The position numbers and the translations under genes are program-made. A stretch of 64,000 nucleotides of DNA from Gonatopus flavifemur (Eukaryota; Arthropoda; Insecta; Hymenoptera; Dryinidae), in NCBI GenBank assembly GCA_018340375.1, contig JAFFJZ010000001.1, positions 41,408,001-41,472,000 of the forward strand, in the 5' to 3' direction. Shown here in pieces: positions 57,572 through 64,000 of this stretch. The notes beneath the pieces were generated by a model, which made no database searches, was not told the DNA's origin, and worked only from the letters and a program-made list of their open reading frames with translations. Each line of letters starts with the position of its first letter. The stretch's first letter is position 1.

Positions 57572-57709
57572 CTCATAAAATTGATACACAGGAAATTACT
57601 ACTTGAAAATGACTGATATGACAACTGCAATGTCCACGCTACATATATCCAAAACGGCGGACGAATTGGATGCGTTCAAATATTTTGTTTCATGCAACCA
57701 ACTTAAAGA

Positions 57710-57732
57710 CGAGTTTCAACTTGCACACCTAA
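57710..57732. repeat. Mariner terminal inverted repeat (5' side of the gene)
   Basis: It ends CTTGCACACCTAA and is followed by TA at 57733-57734. About 138 bp separate it from the transposase start, which must hold the promoter; no clear TATA box is singled out. Confidence 0.9.
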
Positions 57733-57983
57733 TAAACTTTGTTCGCGTCCTGCATTTTCAAAACCCTCGATATGAATTTTCCCTTACGTTTTTAAAACAT
57801 GTAACGTATCGATAAAAATCAATTGACACTCAATGACCAATCCATTCATCTCCATTAAAACCACAATTCTGCGGGGAGATAAAAATCATTCAAATCTTTA
57901 CACCTTAGCAAGAGATATATAGTAAATTGAAGACCATGGAAAATATTGATAAGGACTTTTTTCGTCACATCTTCAGAACACTT

Positions 57984-58283
57984 CACGCAGAGAAAAATTC
58001 TTGCTGAAAAAGCGATTCCGAAAAATCTGCTTTGCTGAATTAACAAAACGGTTGCTGTTACAGCAGAAATATTGTTATTTCAGCAAGATATCTACTTATT
58101 CAGCAAAATTTTCTAGCCGTCTGTATATCTACAATTCCGGATTGCTGAATGGCAAGCACTTTTCAAAACAGCAAGATTTTTGCTGTTGAAGTAAATTTTT
58201 TGCTAATTCAGCAACAAGTTTTGCCATATCAGCAAAGCAAATTTACAAGGTTTGCTGTTTCAGCAACTTTTCTCCTCTGAGTG
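57984..58283. mobile_element. CAGCAA-rich palindromic MITE, TT duplication
   Basis: The ends CACGCAGAGAAAAATTCTTG and CAACTTTTCTCCTCTGAGTG are inverted, flanked by TT (57982-57983, 58284-58285). More than a dozen CAGCAA/TTGCTG words fill the interior in both orientations, for example TTGCTGTTACAGCAGAAA and TTTGCTGTTTCAGCAA, so it can fold into many local hairpins. Confidence 0.7.
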
Positions 58284-58417
58284 TTGATGCGATCAGTATT
58301 AAAAGAACAGGTCCTTCATTCGAACTGGAAGAGGATATCTAGAATCATTCCATCCTCAGTTTATTTTTTGTCAAGAGCAGCATTTAGCAAACAATTCATA
58401 GAAATCCATGAATTGTA

Positions 58418-58567
58418 CTCTCTAAATTCTCCGGAGTTGGAGAAAGAAAATACTGTAACTATTCGTTCATAAGAATGAATCTTCATCTCTTCATGAAAGA
58501 GTGTCAAATTCACTTACAGCATCTCCAAATTGAAGTTACAGTATTTCCACTCCAAAAATTTCAGAAG
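58418..58567. mobile_element. Diverged relative of the CTCTCTAAATTC element
   Basis: CTCTCTAAATTCTCCGGAGT after TA (58416-58417) matches the left end at 18774. AAAATACTGTAACT and AGTTACAGTATTTCCACTCC form the inner arms. The right end has decayed and its position is approximate. Confidence 0.5.
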
Positions 58568-60140
58568 GTGACAAAAGTTATTTTAAACAACAGCAAAATT
58601 CGAAAAACATTGTGCTTTTTCATTTCTGACATTATGTTCGAACCCCATCATGTCACTCGCAGTTTCTCATAGATAAAGAACTTGGAAATAAAAATTTCAA
58701 AATCATTATACCTCGAATATCGAGTATTGAAAAATTCATGTTTGAGAGAGAATAAAATTTGCACATTATATGCATAGAAATCACTGTATTGATATACTAA
58801 ATTGTAGTGATTAATTTTAGTATGCATCGGAGCGAGGAAGGGGGATAAAATAATGATCAAGTTATGTTCGGAAATCATAGAGGAGGTTAAAGAATTCAGC
58901 TGTATCTAGGAAGTATAATCAGTAAAGGATGGGAAAAGTAGAGAATATATACATAAAAAGTTGAAGATGCGCAAGGAAAGGAAGGCCTTTAACCAAAAGA
59001 AGCACTGCTTTTTGGTTTTTTCTCCTTCGATTTAATATGAATCTGCAAGTCAGGAAGAAGCTTCTGAAAACGTATGTTGAGGTACAGGGTTATAATGGGT
59101 GTGGGACTCGAAAGATAGGAGTGGCAGAAGAAGAGAGGAAGAAGGAAAAAACGAACTCCGATCGTTACAAATATAGTTTCATGTTAGAATCCGTGATATT
59201 CATACATCGAATCGAGATAGATCAAATGCAATAGTATTTTGACGAAATACAAAACCTTTATCGTGAAAAATGTTACTTTCGATCAGTATATGGTATCAAT
59301 TTAACCATCAAACACAACCTATAAAGTCACGTTATTTTCCATAAAGAAGTGAATCGAAAAAAAGCTATACGAAAAGTCTATTATCGTCGAGCTTGTGGAT
59401 GGACTTTATCGGCCGTATAACGTGAAAGTATAACTATGTACACACGGGGCTAACGTTTTCCAGGGGCGGATCCTCATACATTTTCTCGTTTCCTCTTTTT
59501 TCTGACGCATTTCGGATATTAGGTTTCGAACGTCAATCAAAGAACTTCGATCGATCGTCGGTTATGTGACAGGAATGAATCACATGCGAAATACTGCCAA
59601 CGAAAAATGGAATGACGTCCCAATAAGCAGTTTCTTCCAAATTGCAAAATGTCTTTTGGAAATAGCAATCATATGATTTATTCCAAATATGATGGATAGC
59701 AATATTTCACATAATTTCAAAAGAATTTCATGAGCACAAAAATATAGGTAATACAAATGATATCGTATGAATTATATCGATGATAATCTCTAATATGTGT
59801 TTTCATAAATGTAATTACAAATTTTATAAGAAAATAAATACTCTCCTAAAACAGTCAGAAAAATATTATTTTCACATGACTGTGATGTATTTTCTAATAC
59901 TCAAACTATACGATAAATCATTATCAGTTGATTCTACCAAACGCGATGGTTAATAAATAGACATCGGATTATATGCATTTGCAATAATGACTTTTTCAAC
60001 TTTGAAGTATCATCAAATTCGTTTCCTGAGGGATTCTCCATAGTTGTATTCTGAAAATTTTACTGTCAGACCCCAAGGTTTCAATACAGCAGAGTTGTCA
60101 ACTAAATTATTGTACAAAACAAGTGGTGAACGAATTCTAG
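58568..60140. other. Gene-less stretch
   Basis: No supported gene. Slightly CpG-rich sequence lies at about 59380-59580. Confidence 0.3.
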
Positions 60141-60624
60141 TGTTCCGATGCATTAGCGATTGCTTCTTGCCAACTAGCTTTTGAAGATCCTTTGATCCAA
60201 AAATACTTAGCACTAATTAGAACACATTTCAATATTTTGCCAGATCTTATAGAAAAATTAGGAACGAAAAATCTCCCTCTTCATCATTCAATGAAAATAA
60301 TAGAAGAAGTTGCACAATTGATACACGCACTTCCAGAATCATTCCCGATTAAAATCCGAAATAAATTAGACTCTGTGCTTTGAAAAACTCCAAAATTCAA
60401 AGTGCTCGAACAAGTGAATCAAAGGGACAAGTCAAATTCTGCCTGAAATTCTGATGTCTATTGAAATGGCACCATATTTTAAATTCTGCCCGATGACATC
60501 GGTAGATGTAGAACGCTCATTTTCAGCTTATAAATTGATACTTAGCGACAAGCGTCACAAATTTCAAATAGAAAGTTTGGAAAGATACATAGTAGTGTAT
60601 TATTATATGAATTATAATTTATAA
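60141..60624 (+). pseudogene. Relic of a hAT-type transposase C-terminus
   Basis: The first block (60141-60383) reads SDALAIASCQLAFEDPLIQ and continues in frame to a stop at 60381-60383. The second block, in another frame (about 60421-60624), gives ILPEILMSIEMAPYFKFCPM, then TSVDVERSFSAYK and LSDKRHKF before ending at a TAA. The P-(M)-TS-D-ERSFS...K...DKR pattern is the conserved core of the hAT dimerisation domain, which closes many hAT transposases and hAT-derived host proteins. At least two frameshifts or stops lie between the blocks, and the DNA-binding finger and catalytic region are missing. No inverted ends were recognised around it. Family assignment is confident; the subfamily is unknown. 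Confidence 0.65.
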
Positions 60625-60652
60625 TTTGGGATTGATGGTCTGGAAACGATTG

Positions 60653-60876
60653 CACGGAGAAAAAAGTATTGCTAGCATAACAAGCGGGTCTGTTACTATA
60701 GCGCCTACAAAAAAAACTAATTGAAAGAGCAAGAGAAATGCACACTACTACACTTTTTTGCTGACATAAACAAATTTGTTAACAGAACTGACGTTTTAGC
60801 TGCTGGAGTGAATATTTTTGCAAGGATAACTAATTTCTTTGTAGGCGCTATAGTAGCAAGCCATTTTTTCTTCGTG
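60653..60876. mobile_element. Palindromic MITE, TG duplication
   Basis: The ends CACGGAGAAAAAAGTATTGC and CATTTTTTCTTCGTG are inverted, with TG at 60651-60652 and 60877-60878. Arms include TACTATAGCGCCTACAAA against TTTGTAGGCGCTATAGTA. It lies 28 bp after the hAT relic. Confidence 0.75.
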
Positions 60877-61116
60877 TGTATTGTTCAATTTTTATTTTTT
60901 AAAGTATATTGTGCAATTTGCGAAGATTTATTTGATTTATAAAGATTAAATTTAATACGTGAACAATAAAATATTGATTTCAAATCAAATTGTGACTTTT
61001 CCATTGGTGCATATTTGCATGCATATTTTGGCATTTTGATAGTGCATATAATCCGATGTCTATTAATAAAGATGGATGGATAAATATTTTAGATGGTCCC
61101 AAATATTTAGAAACAA

Positions 61117-61805
61117 AGGTGATATAATGGGCCCCTGCTGGTAATATGGGCTTCCTCGGTATCTGATTATCTAGGTCACGAATTCTAGCAGTGAACACTG
61201 GAATCACCAGAACTAATTCCCAAACGACACTGTAGATCGCGCAGTGAATTTTGTCGTCTTCATCAAAAGTCTGAAAGATAAGAGTTCGACTTGATAATAC
61301 TACGGTCTTTACATTTCAACTGGTAAAACCAAGTTTAGGTATGTATTGAATATGCTATAAAGATTGTGTTTTACATGAAGTGATGTCAGTTTACTTATCA
61401 AGTTGAGTGTAGGAAAATTTCATTTTCCAAGATAGGCCAGGTGAATGTACGGGCTCCTTGCACTGCGGGTATTATGGGCCCCGGGCCATATGTTGTGAAG
61501 AGGCGTTTTCTGAAAACACGAGAGGTGAACTGTGGGGTAAGTGTGCGATTTGTGATATGTGGGCTCACAATGGTTGTGCTGGCTGCAAAAAAAGATGTAT
61601 ACATTTGTAACTTCTGTAAATGAATTAAAACGAAAAAAATTGCCAGTTGGTTTATAATAAGTTACTTTCTTTGGTTTTAACGCATATTAATGTTGAAACA
61701 ATGGTAGACCCAACTCTATTTTATATGAATTTATGAATAAATGAACATTTTTTCTCAATTGTTGTCCTGTTTTTTTACATGAATATCTTGGGGCCCATAT
61801 CACCC
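61117..61805 (+). mobile_element. Second decayed element with PHD-type relic, ATGGGCCCC words
   Basis: AGGTGATATAATGGGCCCC at 61117-61135 faces GGGGCCCATATCACCC at 61790-61805. A third related phrase (GGTATTATGGGCCCC) lies at about 61468-61482. The segment holds the zinc-finger relic below. Whether the outer matches are transposon ends or repeated internal sequence is not settled, and no target duplication is clear. Confidence 0.4.
61491..61624 (+). pseudogene. Relic of pogo-type transposase C-terminus, second type
   Basis: From 61491 the plus strand reads CCEEAFSENTRGELWGKC, then AICDMWAHNGCAGCKK. After a one-step shift in frame it ends DVYICNFCK and a stop at 61622-61624. The C..C..WAH..CAG...(V)YIC.FC layout is the PHD-like finger that closes many insect pogo/jerky-like transposases. 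It differs clearly from the relic at 8831-9110, so two separate families are represented. No DDE domain is seen nearby. The frameshift and missing body make it a pseudogene. Confidence 0.6.
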
Positions 61806-64000
61806 GCATAAAAGTTGGTGATGGAAAAATAGGAAACTTTAGAAAAACCATCATATTCCTTTGAGAGCTGCGAAGAATACATCGGGATTTCATGCAATTA
61901 GTGGCAGATAGTTCGGACAAGTATTCTGATTTATTTCCAATTCTTACACTGAAAATGAAAAAAGTTTTTATAAAAAACCCAAGTGGGGGGCCCTTACCTT
62001 ACTTATTCACTTCAACTATTCTTTTAGTTGCCATAATCAAGTTTCAGCAATCTCAACTGATTCTTCAGGAACTATAATAATGAAAGTACTTGAATGAAAA
62101 TATTTGAAATAATCAATTCATTTGAATTTCTCTCCGTACATGAAGAAATATTGCTCAATAATTGATCAATTTTTAGCTGAAATAAATCATGGTTATACTA
62201 AATGAATCATTGGCTGTTTTATAAAAACAACACATTGATTTCATCAAACCGATTCTTTTCATCAACGTGTGTAACATTGAAATATAACACAATAATGGTG
62301 CTTTAGTTTATATTATAAGGTGAACACGTTGTTACGACACAATGACAACGCTTTCAGTCATTCGCTGGCTGTAAATATTTAAACGTATTGAAACAAAACT
62401 TCAGGTATAACTTTATATTCCGAGAACAAATTTTGTTGAATAAAAAAAGTTCAATTATTCAGTGTTATAAAAATTATCGCATGAGCATAGGAGCTCTTGA
62501 ATTCTTTCTAATCTTCAATATTGATCACTTAGATGACTTTTGTAATGGAATCATAAAACGAGTATTAAAAGAATAATAATGGTTTAAATTCCATGAAACT
62601 GCATTAAATTTTCATAAAATTCCGGAATTCATATCAAAATTTCAACCATGTTTTTATGACTTTAAAAAAAAATCTCAAGTTACGAAAGTTTTTCAAAAAT
62701 ACATTCGATGAGCATGCAATTTATCCACACGTGATATAATGTAAGATAATAAAATTCATCTCCACCATGATTACAGCGATTGAAAATTCAACGTAGCGAA
62801 TTTTTCGATTCATTCCAACACTATTTCGCATCCCGATCAAAAAATCGAACTGAAACAAGCGGGTGACTGATACAACTTTCAAAAGAATTGTTTTTTCAAA
62901 CATTCAAATATCCAACCGGATAGCCGAAAGTCGCTCAATCAATTTCTGGCATGAAAAATATTCGAAGCACGTTCAATTACAATTAATGAGAACCAGCCGC
63001 TAGTTTTGGCTTTGAGATCTAAAAAGCGGAGATAATACTTGAATTTTCGGTTGTACTCTTACAAGAAAAAAATCACCTACGATGCGCATTTCTCAAATGA
63101 AAGAGACATTCGATAGATGTCTTCATATTGTTCAATTATTTGAGGATTCAATTATTGTGGGATAGATATGGCAGTGTCAATCTCATAAGAAAGATCTTGT
63201 GAAACTGTCAGATAGAAATTGAACACGACGAAGCTTTTCTCATTCTTCTTTTTCATTTTTTGCGCTCATCTACCAAAAAACGTCAGCAAGTTCTAAATGT
63301 TTCGGCTTTCTTTGAAATTTTGCGTATTCATCGTTCTCAACTTTCGCATGTTTCTTCCCACGATCGATCGATACAGAATTTTTTCATGGTAATATATTTC
63401 AAGGGACTATTCATTCAGACTTCATCGTAAATAATGATGAGATTCCAATGGCATGATTTGTTGAGAGAAATAAATACTTTCATATCAACTACTTTGATAT
63501 AAAAACAAAACTTTTGTATGAATGATATGACTATAAATCGTACTAAATAAAATTGAATGAAAATTAACACTCTGTTATTTGGATTTGGAATAACCAAATT
63601 TATGTTTGATACAGAAAAATGTCACTGATTCTGAAATTCAGAGACTATTTTAGACTGACAGAGAAAATATCTGTCTCCAAAATTCTTGCACCCAATATTT
63701 GTTTTAAAAAATATATACTTAATAATGAAATATTGATTTCTGAAATTCTCCTTACTTCGAAAAAGAATAAACTATGTATCAATTTTTACACTTTCTGAAG
63801 TGTACACGACTATATTCACAACTCCTGATTGAATCGAACATTCCCAGCCTTGATAGCTCTAAAACGAATTCTGTCCAACATACTTTTGTCGTTAAAAGGA
63901 TTAATAAGAAGTGATCTACCTGAACGAGTTCATATCCAGACATAAAAAAATAATGATTCACAATACGATTCGATTCCTCCATCTATAAATACCATCGATC
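61806..64000. other. Gene-less stretch to the window end
   Basis: AT-rich sequence. A CCCAAGTGGGGGGCCCTTACC phrase at about 61979-61999 recalls the GGGCCC words of the preceding element. No other feature supported. Confidence 0.3.

Larger units (their letters stand above)
56468..57732 (-). mobile_element. Complete mariner element
   Basis: The 1,265-bp element has 23-bp ends, TTAGGTGTGCAAGTTGAAAC plus TCG, that are perfect inverses (56468-56490 and 57710-57732). TA duplications lie at 56466-56467 and 57733-57734. It encodes one transposase on the minus strand. Perfect ends, an intact frame and an undisturbed duplication argue for a fairly recent insertion compared with the decayed elements elsewhere in the window. 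Confidence 0.95.

Noticed and set aside
57572..57589. Six extra N-terminal residues on the mariner transposase
   Set aside because: They require a GTG start. The ATG at 57569-57571 gives the family's usual length and N-terminus.

Overview
This window looks like AT-rich animal nuclear DNA, most likely from an insect. A hymenopteran such as a parasitoid wasp is my guess from the repeat style, not something the sequence proves. It shows no bacterial-type gene packing, operons, ribosome binding sites, rRNA or tRNA genes. No complete host gene can be recognised, so it is probably intergenic or deep intronic DNA. The one convincing complete protein-coding gene is the transposase of a mariner element at 56468-57732. 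Its 23-bp terminal inverted repeats are perfect, it is flanked by TA duplications, and its D,D34D catalytic triad is uninterrupted. A few short stretches (about 5667-5804, 14831-15106, 23560-23757, 28960-29454, 53538-53843, 54170-54562) look more coding-like than their surroundings and are listed with low confidence.

Most of the recognisable structure is transposon-derived. More than twenty short palindromic elements (about 120-620 bp) are scattered across the window. They share ends of the form CAC(T/G)GAGAAA...TTTCTC(A/C)(G/C)GTG and are flanked by matching 2-bp duplications (TA, CA, TG, TT, TC, AT). Their interiors fall into many unrelated, often nearly perfect palindromes. Several are nested: 13929-14071 inside 13527-14141, 33098-33353 inside 33007-33503, 46945-47211 inside 46732-47230, and 39373-39601 inside 39267-40017. 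For two of these, a second copy elsewhere in the window serves as the empty site and shows the duplication.

Other families present are: a 2.28-kb hAT-like element with a 7/8-matching 8-bp duplication (48222-50505) that has collected further insertions; a TTAA-flanked palindrome (22093-22304); a CCCTAGTAGAAAT-ended family (18570, 36338, 39267, 51175); a CTCTCTAAATTC-ended family (18774, 58418); and a large degenerate element rich in TTGGC/GCCAA words (24046-25351). Two different DNA transposon relics keep a decayed C-terminal PHD-like zinc finger of the kind seen in pogo/jerky-type transposases (8511-9446 and 61117-61805). A decayed hAT C-terminal dimerisation domain lies at 60141-60624.

Layout: 0-5 kb is sparse. 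5-10 kb holds one short palindrome, one possible exon, a strong hairpin and the first PHD-type relic. 11-23 kb is dense in palindromic elements. 24-31 kb holds the large TTGGC element, a composite insertion, a broken coding-like stretch and more palindromes. 33-34 kb has a tight MITE cluster. 39-42 kb has nested elements and two small tandem arrays. 46-52 kb has nested palindromes and the hAT-like composite. 56-62 kb has the intact mariner, a CAGCAA-rich palindrome, the hAT relic and the second PHD-type relic. All coordinates and similarities were read by eye, and no database search was run.
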